Assembly: GCF_003635115.1 (NCBI RefSeq)
Contig: NZ_RBXJ01000001.1
Span: 372,001 to 436,000, forward strand
Length of the DNA: 64,000 bases
Reading direction: 5' to 3'
From: Microbacterium sp. AG1240
Lineage (GTDB): Bacteria > Actinomycetota > Actinomycetes > Actinomycetales > Microbacteriaceae
The notes beneath the pieces were generated by a model that was not told where the DNA came from, made no database searches, and worked only from the letters and a program-made list of their open reading frames with translations. How positions within the stretch are numbered: the first letter of the stretch is position 1; every line of letters begins with the position of its first letter. This document shows, piece by piece, positions 34,883 to 43,064 of the stretch. The position numbers were made by a program, and so were the translations under genes.

Positions 34883-36333
34883 CCGACGAGTTCGACGCGA
34901 TCGTCGTCGGGTCGGGTCCCAACGGCCTCGCGGGAGCCGTGACGCTGGCTCGAGCGGGACTGCACGTGCGCGTGTACGAACGCGCGTCGCTCATCGGCGG
35001 CGGGGCCTCGACGACCGAGCTGACGCTCCCCGGTTTCCTGCACGACGTCTGCTCCGCGGTGCACCCCATGGCCTTCGAGTCGCGGTTCTTCCGCGAGTTC
35101 CAGCTCGGCTCGCGCGTCGATTTCGTCGTACCCGAGGTCTCGTACGCCCACCCCCTCGACGGTGGGCGCGCGGGTCTGGCGTACCTCGACCTCGCCCGCA
35201 CGGTCGAGAGCCTCGGACGCGACGGCGCCGCCTACGACCTGCTCATGCGCCCGTTGGCCGAGCGCGCGTCGCGGGTGGCGGAGTTCACCGGGTCGACGCT
35301 GCTGCGCGTACCGCGGCATCCGGTCACCGTCATGAACTTCGGTCTGCGCGCGATCGCCCAGGGCGGTCCGTGGTGGAACGCCCCGTTCCGCGAAGAGACC
35401 GCCCCCGCGATGATCACGGGCGTGGCGGCGCACACGATCCTCCACCAGCCCAGCCTCGCGGCGGCCGGCGCGGGCCTCGCGCTCGCCGCCTACGGCCACG
35501 CGCGGGGGTGGCCGATCCCGCGCGGCGGCAGCCAGGCGATCGTCGACGCGATGGTCGCCGACCTTGTCGCCCACGGGGGCGAGGTCGTGACCGACCACGA
35601 GGTGACATCGCTCGACGAGCTGCCCTCGTCGCGGGTGGTGCTGCTGGACGTCACCCCCGATGCGTTCGTGCGGCTCGCGGGAGATCGGATGCCGCGGTCC
35701 TACCGCGCGAAGATGGAGCGCTTCCGCTACGGCGGCGGCGTCGCGAAGGTCGACTTCGCCCTGTCCGAGCCCGTGCCCTGGACCCATCCGGACGTGCGAC
35801 GGGCCGGAACGGTGCACGTCGGCGGCACGCGCGCGGAGGTCGCCGAGGCGGAGAACGACGTCTCGCGCGGCAGGCTCCACGAGCGTCCCTACGTGCTGGC
35901 CGCGCAACCGTCCCTGTTCGACGCGGGACGCGCCCCCGAGGGCGCCCACACGCTCTGGACCTACACGCACGTTCCCGCCGGCAGCGACGCCGACCGCGCC
36001 GAGGCCGTGATCGGGCAGATCGAGCGCTTCGCGCCGGGCTTCCGCGACACCATCCTCGCGACGAGTTCGCGGTCGGCGGTCGACGTCGCCAGCTACAACC
36101 CGAACTACCCCGGGGGCGACATCTCCGCGGGAGCGCCGACCTTCGATCAACTCCTGCGGCGTCCCGTGCTGAGCTCCGACCCGTGGCACACGCCCGTGCC
36201 CGGGGTCTACCTCTGCTCGGCGTCCGTCAGCCCCGGCCCGGGCGTCACCGGGCTGGTCGGTTGGCGCGCCGCGCTCAGCGCGCTCCGCCACGATTTCGGC
36301 ACGCGGGCGGAGCCGTCGCTGGCGCCGTTCTGA
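34879..36333 (+). CDS. FAD-dependent oxidoreductase, phytoene-desaturase-like
   Basis: A 484-residue flavoprotein. The N-terminal dinucleotide motif is DAIVVGSGPNGLAGAVTLAR, followed by VYERASLIGGGASTTELTLPG. The C-terminal flavin motif is GVYLCSASVSPGPGVTGLVGW. It belongs to the broad phytoene dehydrogenase-related/CrtI-like group, but no carotenoid genes are nearby. GTG at 34879 overlaps the SRPBCC stop; the open frame before it is a shadow. Substrate unknown. Confidence 0.86.
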   Translation: MTDEFDAIVVGSGPNGLAGAVTLARAGLHVRVYERASLIGGGASTTELTLPGFLHDVCSAVHPMAFESRFFREFQLGSRVDFVVPEVSYAHPLDGGRAGLAYLDLARTVESLGRDGAAYDLLMRPLAERASRVAEFTGSTLLRVPRHPVTVMNFGLRAIAQGGPWWNAPFREETAPAMITGVAAHTILHQPSLAAAGAGLALAAYGHARGWPIPRGGSQAIVDAMVADLVAHGGEVVTDHEVTSLDELPSSRVVLLDVTPDAFVRLAGDRMPRSYRAKMERFRYGGGVAKVDFALSEPVPWTHPDVRRAGTVHVGGTRAEVAEAENDVSRGRLHERPYVLAAQPSLFDAGRAPEGAHTLWTYTHVPAGSDADRAEAVIGQIERFAPGFRDTILATSSRSAVDVASYNPNYPGGDISAGAPTFDQLLRRPVLSSDPWHTPVPGVYLCSASVSPGPGVTGLVGWRAALSALRHDFGTRAEPSLAPF

Positions 36334-36433
36334 GCTCGTCTCGACGGTCGGGGATCCCGGTTCCCGGCGCGCCCCACGACCCCCATAATGGAGCCATACG
36401 GCGGTCTCAGCCGGGGGAGATGAGGGGTCGCGG

Positions 36434-36766
36434 ATGCCGTTCCGAAGCCAGGACACGCTGCAGGAGTGGCTCGACGAGTTCCACGCCCTCGGCTACCCGG
36501 TGACGGGCACGTTGAAGGTGCTCCCGCAGGACGGTGAAGACGGCTCGAACACCGGACTGGTCGCGGTGAGCCTTCACAACGCGTCGACCGTGACCTACAT
36601 CCAGCCCGAATCGCAGGGGTCGCATCGCTGGGTCGTCACCCTCGAGCCGCGGGAGGATGCCGTGGTTCTCGACGCGGCGGGTCTGCACGGCCTCGCGTCC
36701 GAACTCTCGATCGCGTCCGTCCTGTGCTCGTTCCTCCAGGCGAAGTCGCAGAGCGTCTCGGGCTGA
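36434..36766 (+). CDS. Conserved hypothetical protein
   Basis: A 110-residue acidic, probably cytosolic protein (MPFRSQDTLQEWLDEFHALG...). I do not recognise the family. It is predicted alpha/beta, with no signal peptide, cysteine cluster or transmembrane segment. The ATG follows GAGGGG. It ends 15 bp before the convergent MarR gene. The codon pattern is like the neighbours, so it is likely a real gene. Confidence 0.65.
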   Translation: MPFRSQDTLQEWLDEFHALGYPVTGTLKVLPQDGEDGSNTGLVAVSLHNASTVTYIQPESQGSHRWVVTLEPREDAVVLDAAGLHGLASELSIASVLCSFLQAKSQSVSG

Positions 36767-36781
36767 TCGAGCGGCCCGGCG

Positions 36782-37228
36782 TCAGGACGCGCGGGCCATC
36801 GACGCGACGGCGGCGGTGAAGTCGTCGAGCGTGCGGGCGAAGTGGGCGGTGTGCTCGCGGTCGCCGGCGGCGACGGCCCGGTCGAAGTCGTTGTCGAACT
36901 GCTGCAACGCCGACCACGGCAGCTCGCCGAGGTCGACCGTGACGGTGATGCGGTTCACGCGCCGGTCGTCGGGGTCGACGTCTCGCCGCACGGCCTCACG
37001 CTCGACGAGCCGATCGATGAGGGTGGTCACTCCGGCGGAGGTGATGCCGAGGTACTCCCGCAGCTGCGTCGGTCGCGCGCCCGGGTTGTCGGCGATGAAC
37101 AGCAGCGCGCGGGCGTCGAGTTCGCCGATCTTCAGCTCGCGGCGCGCCTCGATCATCGCGGCGTGACGAGCATCGACGTACTTCTGCAGAGCGCGCCGGA
37201 GGGGTGACGGTGTCAGTGACTTGCTCAC
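36782..37228 (-). CDS. MarR-family transcriptional regulator
   Basis: A 148-residue winged-helix regulator. The recognition helices are TQLREYLGITSAGVTTLIDRL, in two parts TQLREYLGI and TSAGVTTLIDRL (~residue 57), with the wing VRRDVDPDDRRVNRITVT. GTG at 37228 is preferred over upstream ATGs because GGAGG precedes it. Its upstream region is the most AT-rich stretch in the window. Confidence 0.86.
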   Translation of the reverse strand: MSKSLTPSPLRRALQKYVDARHAAMIEARRELKIGELDARALLFIADNPGARPTQLREYLGITSAGVTTLIDRLVEREAVRRDVDPDDRRVNRITVTVDLGELPWSALQQFDNDFDRAVAAGDREHTAHFARTLDDFTAAVASMARAS

Positions 37229-37440
37229 GCGTCCTCCTTCTGTTCGTTCGGGCGACCGCGCCCACGTTATCAGCATAGGTAGTGAGCCGAAGATGTAAAG
37301 AGATTAGCTAAATTACTGAGATAACTGTACTGTTCTTCATGAGGGTCCCGCCCCGGAGGGGTGACAGCCGCCGGCGGTCGCACATGACGCAACGGACCGC
37401 TTGACCGCGCAGACTCGCGCGCTGAACGAAGGAGCATCCG
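37229..37440. promoter_or_regulatory. AT-rich control region between divergent genes
   Basis: The part at about 37265-37335 is strikingly AT-rich for this genome. It contains the perfect palindrome TTAGCTAA (37304-37311) and nearby direct repeats GAGATTA/GAGATAA. It separates the MarR gene from the small gene at 37441 and probably holds the MarR operator and both promoters. Confidence 0.5.
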
Positions 37441-37794
37441 ATGGGCAAACTGTTCTACGGCAGCACGGACCAGCCGATCGAGATGCCCGACCGCGTGCTC
37501 GCCCACGTCAAGGTCGTCGTGGCCACGAAGCTCCGCCGCGGTGAGAGCTTCACGCTGTCGTGGCGACACGACGCCGGAACCCCTCGCGGTCGCTCGACGA
37601 TCTGGATCCAGCCGTCGATCCCCCTGCGTTTCGTCTTCACCTCGTCCGAGCCGGAACTGCTCGATCCCGAGCACCTCAAGAGCCTGGCCAACGACGCCAG
37701 CTCGACGGCGGGCCTGATCGTCGATTTCGACGCGTTCGCCGATGAGGTCGTCGAGACCCGCGCACCGCGCACCCGCCGCTCCGCGAAGGTCTGA
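37441..37794 (+). CDS. Small conserved actinobacterial protein (DUF7882-like)
   Basis: A 117-residue protein starting MGKLFYGSTDQPIEMPDRVLA, with KLRRGESFTLSWRH and STIWIQPSIPLRFVF. I recall this as a small Microbacteriaceae family often mislabelled as ATP-dependent DNA ligase; it is far too short for a ligase and lacks the KxDG motif. Function unknown. A good GAAGGAG precedes the ATG. It is divergent from the MarR gene. Confidence 0.72.
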   Translation: MGKLFYGSTDQPIEMPDRVLAHVKVVVATKLRRGESFTLSWRHDAGTPRGRSTIWIQPSIPLRFVFTSSEPELLDPEHLKSLANDASSTAGLIVDFDAFADEVVETRAPRTRRSAKV

Positions 37795-37835
37795 TCGCCG
37801 CCGAACCCGCGCTACCCCGCGGGGTGCGGGGTGTG

Positions 37836-37841
37836 TACTGT
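37836..37841 (+). promoter_or_regulatory. Leaderless promoter -10 box of the cysteine leader ORF
   Basis: TACTGT lies exactly 6 bp before the GTG of the leader ORF, so transcription should begin at that G. A perfect 12 bp palindrome ACCCCGCGGGGT (37814-37825) sits where the -35 box would be. Confidence 0.55.
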
Positions 37842-37847
37842 GGGTGT

Positions 37848-37874
37848 GTGCTGAACTGTCGCTGTTGTCGCTGA
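37848..37874 (+). CDS. Cysteine-rich leader peptide (MLNCRCCR), probable attenuator
   Basis: Eight codons starting with GTG encode MLNCRCCR and end with TGA. Three of the eight are cysteine, including a Cys-Cys pair, which is very unlikely by chance in this genome. The ORF is leaderless and lies 67 bp upstream of the cystathionine beta-synthase start. Polycysteine leaderless short ORFs act as cysteine-responsive attenuators in mycobacteria, and this has the same design: ribosome stalling at Cys codons when cysteine is scarce would change downstream RNA folding. Confidence 0.72.
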   Translation: MLNCRCCR

Positions 37875-37905
37875 GCTCTCTACTTTCACCGACCCCGACA
37901 GATCT

Positions 37906-37922
37906 CCGCGCCCTCCGCGCGG
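37906..37922 (+). promoter_or_regulatory. Leader hairpin before cystathionine beta-synthase
   Basis: CCGCG (37906-37910) and CGCGG (37918-37922) form a short GC stem just upstream of the AGGAG Shine-Dalgarno sequence at 37931. It may be the switchable element controlled by the cysteine leader peptide. Confidence 0.4.
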
Positions 37923-37941
37923 CTCACCCCAGGAGCACTCC

Positions 37942-38961
37942 GTGCGATACGCCCGCACCGTCACCGACCTCGTCGGCAACACCCCTCTCGTCCAGCTCAA
38001 CCGGGTCACCGACGGCATCCGTGCCACGGTGCTCGCGAAGGTGGAGTATTTCAACCCCGGTGGATCGTCGAAAGACCGTATCGCCGCCAACATCATCGAT
38101 GCAGCCGAGCGCGACGGGCTCCTTCGCCCGGGCGGCACCATCGTGGAGCCGACCAGCGGCAACACCGGCGTCGGGCTCGCCCTCGTCGCGCAGCAGCGGG
38201 GATACCGCTGCGTCTTCGTCGTGCCCGACAAGGTCGCCGAGGACAAGCGCGCGGTGATGCGGGCCTACGGCGCCGAGGTCGTGGTGACACCGACCGACGT
38301 CGACCCGGAAGACCCGCAGTCGTACTACAACGTCTCCGACCGCCTGGTCTCCGAGATTCCCGGAGCGTACAAGCCCAACCAGTACGCCAACCCGAACGGG
38401 CCCCGCAGCCACTACGAGTCGACCGGGCCTGAGGTCTGGCGCGACACCGACGGACGGGTGACGCACTTCGTCGCCGGCGTCGGCACGGGCGGCACCATCA
38501 CCGGCACCGGCCGATTCCTGCGTGAAGCATCCGGCGGGAGCGTGCGCATCGTCGGCGTCGACCCCGTCGGCTCCATCTACACCGGCGGCCCGGTGCACGG
38601 CTACGACGTCGAAGGCGTCGGCGAAGACTTCTGGCCGCCCGCCTACGATCCCGGCGTCGTGGACGAGCTGCACCGGATCCCCGACGCCGAGTCGTTCGCG
38701 ATGACGCGGCGCCTGGCACGCGAGGAGGGGCTGCTCGTCGGCGGTTCCAGCGGCATGGCCGTCGTCGGCGCCCTCCGCGCCGCGCGCGACCTGCCCGAGG
38801 ACGCCGTCGTGGTCGTCCTCCTCCCCGACCACGGTCGCGGTTATCTCAGCAAGGTCTTCGACGACGACTGGATGACGGCGCGCGGGTACGCGATCGACGC
38901 CCCGCCGTCCGCCGCATCCACCCCCGCAGCATCCGCACCCGAATCGGAGAACCGCTCATGA
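37942..38961 (+). CDS. Cystathionine beta-synthase / cysteine synthase family
   Basis: A 339-residue fold-type II PLP enzyme. Lys44 in NPGGSSKDRIA binds PLP; TSGNTGVGLALVAQQRG and GVGTGGTITGTGRFL are the substrate and phosphate loops. There is no CBS-domain pair at the C-terminus; after ~320 residues comes a short Ala/Ser tail. Its partner gene suggests reverse transsulfuration: homocysteine plus serine to cystathionine, then cleavage to cysteine. An O-acetylserine sulfhydrylase role cannot be excluded. GTG start with AGGAG; regulation by the upstream cysteine leader peptide is likely. Confidence 0.87.
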   Translation: MRYARTVTDLVGNTPLVQLNRVTDGIRATVLAKVEYFNPGGSSKDRIAANIIDAAERDGLLRPGGTIVEPTSGNTGVGLALVAQQRGYRCVFVVPDKVAEDKRAVMRAYGAEVVVTPTDVDPEDPQSYYNVSDRLVSEIPGAYKPNQYANPNGPRSHYESTGPEVWRDTDGRVTHFVAGVGTGGTITGTGRFLREASGGSVRIVGVDPVGSIYTGGPVHGYDVEGVGEDFWPPAYDPGVVDELHRIPDAESFAMTRRLAREEGLLVGGSSGMAVVGALRAARDLPEDAVVVVLLPDHGRGYLSKVFDDDWMTARGYAIDAPPSAASTPAASAPESENRS

Positions 38962-40115
38962 CCACCGAGAACATTCGCGGATTCGACAGCCTGGCCGTGC
39001 ATGCCGGCCAGGAGTTCGACCCGGCGACGGGCGCGGTCATCCCGCCCGTGCACTTCTCCACCACCTACGCGCAGGACGGCGTCGGGGGCCTGCGCCAGGG
39101 ATACGAGTACGGGCGCAGCGGCAACCCGACCCGCACCTCGCTGCAGACGCAGCTGGCGGCGATCGAGGGCGGGCGCCACGCGCTGTCGTTCGCCTCGGGC
39201 CTTGCCGCCGAAGACGCGCTTCTGCGGGCCGTGCTGCAGCCCGGCGACGAGGTGCTGCTCGGCAACGACGTCTACGGCGGCACCTACCGCCTCATCGCCC
39301 GCATCCTCGGTCCGTGGGGAGTGAAGCTGCGCGTCGTCGACATGAGCGACGCCGATGCCGTCGCCGCGGCCATCGACCAGCGCGCGCCGAAGATCGTCTG
39401 GGTCGAGACCCCCAGCAACCCGTTGCTGCGGATCACCGATATCGCCGAGCTCGCCCGCGTCTCTCACGCCGCCGGTGCCCTGGTCGTCGTCGACAACACG
39501 TTCGCCTCGCCGGCGCTGCAGCAGCCCCTCGCCCTCGGCGCCGACGTCGTGGTGCACTCCACGACGAAGTACCTCGGCGGTCACTCCGACGTCGTCGGCG
39601 GGGCGCTCGTGCTCAACGACGACGAGCTCGCCGAGAAGGCGAAGTTCCTGCAGTTCGCGGCCGGCGCGGTCTCCGGTCCCCTCGACGCGTGGCTGACGAC
39701 GCGCGGCATCAAGACGCTCGGCATCCGCATGCAGCGGCACAGCGAGAACGGTCAGGCCGTGGCCGACTTCCTCGCCGGTCACGGCGCCGTCGCCCGGGTG
39801 TACTACCCGGGACTCGCCTCGCACCCCGGCCACGAGATCGCCGCCCGCCAGATGTCGGCGTTCGGCGGCATCGTCTCACTCGCCCTGGCGGATGCGGCGG
39901 CCGCCCGCCGTTTCGCGGAGTCGACGCGGGTCTTCACCCTCGCCGAGTCGCTCGGCGGCGTCGAGAGCCTGCTGAACTACCCCGACGAGATGACGCACGC
40001 GTCGGTGCGCGGCACGGAGCTCGCCGTCCCCGAAGAGGTCATCCGTCTCTCGGTCGGCATCGAGTCGGTCGAGGACCTGCTCGCCGACCTCGAGCAGGCG
40101 CTCGCGGGTCTCTGA
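38958..40115 (+). CDS. metB: Cystathionine gamma-synthase/lyase
   Basis: A 385-residue Cys/Met-metabolism PLP enzyme of fold type I. The PLP lysine is Lys204 in HSTTKYLGGHSD, and VETPSNPLLRITDI, YSYGRSGNPTR-like YEYGRSGNPTR and the C-terminal LSVGIESVEDLLADL are family signatures. Actinobacterial members can act as gamma-synthase or gamma-lyase; pairing with cystathionine beta-synthase favours lyase function in cysteine synthesis. The ATG overlaps the preceding stop. Confidence 0.9.
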   Translation: MTTENIRGFDSLAVHAGQEFDPATGAVIPPVHFSTTYAQDGVGGLRQGYEYGRSGNPTRTSLQTQLAAIEGGRHALSFASGLAAEDALLRAVLQPGDEVLLGNDVYGGTYRLIARILGPWGVKLRVVDMSDADAVAAAIDQRAPKIVWVETPSNPLLRITDIAELARVSHAAGALVVVDNTFASPALQQPLALGADVVVHSTTKYLGGHSDVVGGALVLNDDELAEKAKFLQFAAGAVSGPLDAWLTTRGIKTLGIRMQRHSENGQAVADFLAGHGAVARVYYPGLASHPGHEIAARQMSAFGGIVSLALADAAAARRFAESTRVFTLAESLGGVESLLNYPDEMTHASVRGTELAVPEEVIRLSVGIESVEDLLADLEQALAGL

Positions 40116-40132
40116 CGCCGCATCCACACGAC

Positions 40133-40183
40133 AACGCCCCGATCCACACCCCGCTGCGGCGGGGGAGAGTGGATCGGGGCGTT
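40133..40183. terminator. Strong bidirectional terminator
   Basis: A perfect 15 bp stem (AACGCCCCGATCCAC at 40133-40147 with its complement at 40169-40183) encloses a 21 nt loop that itself can form a CCCCGC/GCGGGG stem. It separates the convergent cystathionine and lactate dehydrogenase genes. Confidence 0.8.
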
Positions 40184-40199
40184 TCGGTGTGGAGCCGGC

Positions 40200-41468
40200 T
40201 CAGGCGTCGAGCGCCGCGGCGGCCTGCGCGGTCGATGACGACACCGGCACGAGACGCGCGAGCTGCGTGACGTGGCGCGGCTCGAGCTCGTCGAGGCTCG
40301 AGACGCCGAGGAGGGCCATGGTGCGCTCGATCTCGGTGCGGAGGATGGCGATCGTGCGGTCGACGCCCGCGCGCCCGCCGGCCATGAGGCCGTAGAGGTA
40401 GGCGCGGCCGATCAGAGTGAACTTCGCGCCGAGGGCGACGGAGGCGACGATGTCGGCGCCGTTCATGATGCCGGTGTCGACCATGACCGTGGCGTCTGCG
40501 CCGACCTCGCGCACGACGTGCGGGAGGAGGTGGAACGGGATGGGCGCGCGATCGAGCTGGCGCCCGCCGTGGTTGGACAGGATGATGCCGTCGACCCCGG
40601 CGTCGATGAGCCGCTTCGAGTCCTCCACGTTCTGCACGCCCTTCACGACGAGCTTGCCGGGCCACATCGAGCGGATCACGTCGAGGTCGTCGTAACTGAT
40701 CGTCGGATCCATGGCCGCGTTCAGCAGCTCGCCGACCGTGCCGCCGGTGGTCGAGAGCGACGCGAACTCGAGCTTGGGCGTGGTGAGGAAGTCGATCCAC
40801 CACCACGGGCGGGGAATCGCGTTCACGATCGTGCCTACGGTGAGCTGCGGCGGGATGGAGAACCCGTTGCGCTTGTCGCGCAGCCGTGCGCCGGCGATCG
40901 GGGTGTCGACGGTGAACTGCAGGGTGTCGAAGCCGGCCTTCGCTGCGCGCTCCACGAGCCCGTAGGAGATGTCGCGGTCACGCATGACGTAGAGCTGGAA
41001 CCAGTTGCGTCCGGTCGGGTTGGCACGTCTCACGTCTTCGATGGACGTGGTGCCGAGCGTGGAGAGCGTGAACGGGATGCCGGCGGCGGCCGCGGCGCCC
41101 GCTCCCGCGCTCTCGCCCTCGGTCTGCATGAGACGCGTGAACCCGGTCGGTGCGATGCCGAAGGGCAGGGCGCTGGGGCCCCCGAGGATCGTCGTGGAGG
41201 TGTCGACGTCGGCGGCGGGACGCAGCACGTCGGGGTGGAACTCGATGTCGCGGAACGCCTGTCGCGCGCGTTCGAGCGAGAGCTCGCCCTCCGCGGCGCC
41301 GTCGGTGTAGTCGAAGGCGGCCTTCGGCGTGCGGCGCTTCGCGATGACGCGGAGGTCGTCGATCGTCAGCGCCGACTCGAGGCGGCGACGCTTCAGATTC
41401 AGGTCGGGCTTCTTGAACTGCATCAGTTCGAGGAGCTCGCCGACCTGGGGGAGTTGGCGCGTGACCAT
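40200..41468 (-). CDS. lldD: L-lactate dehydrogenase (FMN-dependent alpha-hydroxy-acid oxidase family)
   Basis: A 422-residue FMN enzyme that oxidises L-lactate to pyruvate and passes electrons to the respiratory chain. Motifs: [18 protein letters not shown] (~residue 56), [48 protein letters not shown] and the active-site [16 protein letters not shown] (~residue 300). It matches quinone-linked LldD rather than soluble lactate oxidase, and the longer N-terminus agrees. ATG at 41468 has GAAGGA upstream. A GntR-type operator overlaps its promoter. Confidence 0.9.
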   Translation of the reverse strand: MVTRQLPQVGELLELMQFKKPDLNLKRRRLESALTIDDLRVIAKRRTPKAAFDYTDGAAEGELSLERARQAFRDIEFHPDVLRPAADVDTSTTILGGPSALPFGIAPTGFTRLMQTEGESAGAGAAAAAGIPFTLSTLGTTSIEDVRRANPTGRNWFQLYVMRDRDISYGLVERAAKAGFDTLQFTVDTPIAGARLRDKRNGFSIPPQLTVGTIVNAIPRPWWWIDFLTTPKLEFASLSTTGGTVGELLNAAMDPTISYDDLDVIRSMWPGKLVVKGVQNVEDSKRLIDAGVDGIILSNHGGRQLDRAPIPFHLLPHVVREVGADATVMVDTGIMNGADIVASVALGAKFTLIGRAYLYGLMAGGRAGVDRTIAILRTEIERTMALLGVSSLDELEPRHVTQLARLVPVSSSTAQAAAALDA

Positions 41469-41488
41469 GGGATGTCCTTCGGTTGGAT

Positions 41489-41501
41489 GTGGTCTGACCA
41501 C
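41489..41501. promoter_or_regulatory. GntR/FadR-type operator at lldD
   Basis: GTGGTCTGACCAC is a perfect palindrome around a central T and contains TGGTCNGACCA, the core recognised by FadR/PdhR/LldR regulators. A -10 box TAGAGT on the minus strand (41502-41507) places the transcription start inside it. The regulator gene is not in the window. Confidence 0.7.
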
Positions 41502-41507
41502 ACTCTA

Positions 41508-41804
41508 CGCGGAGAGAGGGCGCAACGGGTCAGATTCTCGGATCGAATCGGCGAGGGCAGCGATGGCGCCGCCGGTCTCATACCAGGCGAGACATCGCGG
41601 GCGGCGACCGCGGCGAGAGGGGTGACCGGATACCGCGAGACCCCCGTATTTCGAGGGCCTGTGCGTCTGCTGGACATACGCGGAGACATACCCGGGCGGG
41701 TATGAGCGTGCGCGTAGTGTCGGCTACAGCGATCGGCAACCGGCCTTTGGCTTCCCCCCCTCCAGCGATGCCCCCGCGTCGCTGCCGATCGACAGGAGCC
41801 CCAC
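41508..41804. other. Intergenic region between lldD and the desaturase gene
   Basis: No gene is seen. It holds the divergent promoters: the lldD operator to the left, a perfect 8 bp-arm palindrome at 41687-41704 and a TAGTGT -10-like element at about 41714-41719 for the desaturase. Confidence 0.55.
41687..41704. promoter_or_regulatory. Palindromic operator upstream of the desaturase
   Basis: CATACCCG-GG-CGGGTATG is a perfect inverted repeat, typical in size of TetR-family sites, with an extra GACATAC half-site copy at about 41674-41680. It lies just before the -10-like TAGTGT. The regulator is unknown and not adjacent. Confidence 0.6.
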
Positions 41805-42938
41805 GTGGCATCACCCGTCGTCGCAACGACTTCCCCCACCTCGACTCTCGGCCCCGTGCGTACGACCTACGCCACGACGAAGGACTTCCCGCCCGTCGCG
41901 AAGGCCTACACCCAGGTCTCGCAGGTGGTGAAGGAGACGGGTCTGCTCCGCCGGGCACCGCTGTTCTACGCGCTCGTGGGCACCGCGATCGTGCTCGGCT
42001 TCGCCGGCGCGATCACCGGTTTCCTCCTCCTGGGCGACTCCTGGTTCCAGCTGCTCATCGCCGCCGCCCTCGGAATCCTGTTCACCCAGGCGGCCTTCAT
42101 CTCGCACGAGGCCGCTCACAAGCAGATCTTCGCGTCGGGCAAGGCGAACGATCGCCTCGCGCGCTTCATCGGCCCCGGCATCGTGGGTATGAGCTACACC
42201 TGGTGGGACTCGAAGCACTCCCGCCACCACGCCAACCCCAACCGCGTCGGCAAAGACCCCGACATCGAGATCGACACGATCTCGTTCATCGAAGAGGATG
42301 CGGCGAAGGCCCGGGGCATCGTCAAGCTCATCACCCGCAAGCAGGGCTACCTGTTCTTCCCGCTGCTGACGCTCGAGGGCATCAACCTGCACTTCCTCGG
42401 CATCAAGCACAACCTCGCGCGCGGACCGGTTCCGCGTCGCTGGGAGGAACTGACCCTCATCCTGCTGCGTCTCGCCGTCGTGATCGTGCCGGTCTTCCTG
42501 CTCCTGCCCCTCGGTATGGCGTTCGCCTTCATGGGCGTGCAGCTCGCGGTCTTCGGCATCTACATGGGTGCGGCGTTCGCTCCGAACCACAAGGGCATGC
42601 CGATCATCGACCCCAACGCGCGTCTCGACTTCTTCAGCAAGCAGGTGCGTACCTCCCGCAACGTCGCCGGCGGCTGGTGGGCCACCGCGCTCATGGGCGG
42701 CCTCAACTACCAGGTCGAGCACCACCTCTTCCCGAGCATGGCTCGTCCCCACCTCGCGCAGGCTCGCGAGATCGTCATCGAGTACTGCCGCACCTTCGAC
42801 GTGCCGTACACCGAGACGAGCCTCATCAAGTCCTACGCGATCGTCATCGAATACCTCAACCGCGTCGGCCTCGCCGCCGGCGGTGACCCCTTCGACTGCC
42901 CCGCGGCCGTCCAGATGGGTGCCTACCGCAAGGTCTGA
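41805..42938 (+). CDS. Membrane fatty-acid desaturase
   Basis: A 377-residue membrane desaturase. The three histidine boxes that hold the di-iron centre are HEAAHK (His101), HSRHH (His138) and QVEHH (His306). About four transmembrane helices lie between them. The QVEHH third box is typical of acyl-lipid front-end-type desaturases. The enzyme inserts a double bond into membrane acyl chains, often in response to cold. GTG start with ACAGGAG. Confidence 0.9.
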   Translation: MASPVVATTSPTSTLGPVRTTYATTKDFPPVAKAYTQVSQVVKETGLLRRAPLFYALVGTAIVLGFAGAITGFLLLGDSWFQLLIAAALGILFTQAAFISHEAAHKQIFASGKANDRLARFIGPGIVGMSYTWWDSKHSRHHANPNRVGKDPDIEIDTISFIEEDAAKARGIVKLITRKQGYLFFPLLTLEGINLHFLGIKHNLARGPVPRRWEELTLILLRLAVVIVPVFLLLPLGMAFAFMGVQLAVFGIYMGAAFAPNHKGMPIIDPNARLDFFSKQVRTSRNVAGGWWATALMGGLNYQVEHHLFPSMARPHLAQAREIVIEYCRTFDVPYTETSLIKSYAIVIEYLNRVGLAAGGDPFDCPAAVQMGAYRKV

Positions 42939-42958
42939 GTCTCGACACAGAACCCGAG

Positions 42959-42990
42959 AACGGATGCTGCGCGCTCGCGCAGCATCCGTT
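42959..42990 (+). terminator. Terminator after the desaturase
   Basis: A perfect 15 bp stem, AACGGATGCTGCGCG and its complement, with only 2 nt between the arms (about 4 nt effective loop), 20 bp after the stop. Confidence 0.75.
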
Positions 42991-43033
42991 CGTCGTTCAC
43001 GGCGTGGATCTCTCGATGATGCGGCATCCGGTT

Positions 43034-43063
43034 TTGGAGCCGGCGCCCACGGCGCTCTAGGGT
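43034..43063 (+). promoter_or_regulatory. Promoter of the siderophore uptake operon
   Basis: TTGGAG (43034-43039) and TAGGGT (43058-43063) are 18 bp apart. The predicted start at about 43070 lies inside the iron box. Confidence 0.55.
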
Positions 43064-43064
43064 G

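Noticed and set aside
37441..37794. ATP-dependent DNA ligase
   Set aside because: At 117 residues with no KxDG adenylation motif it cannot be a ligase; the name is a common mislabel.
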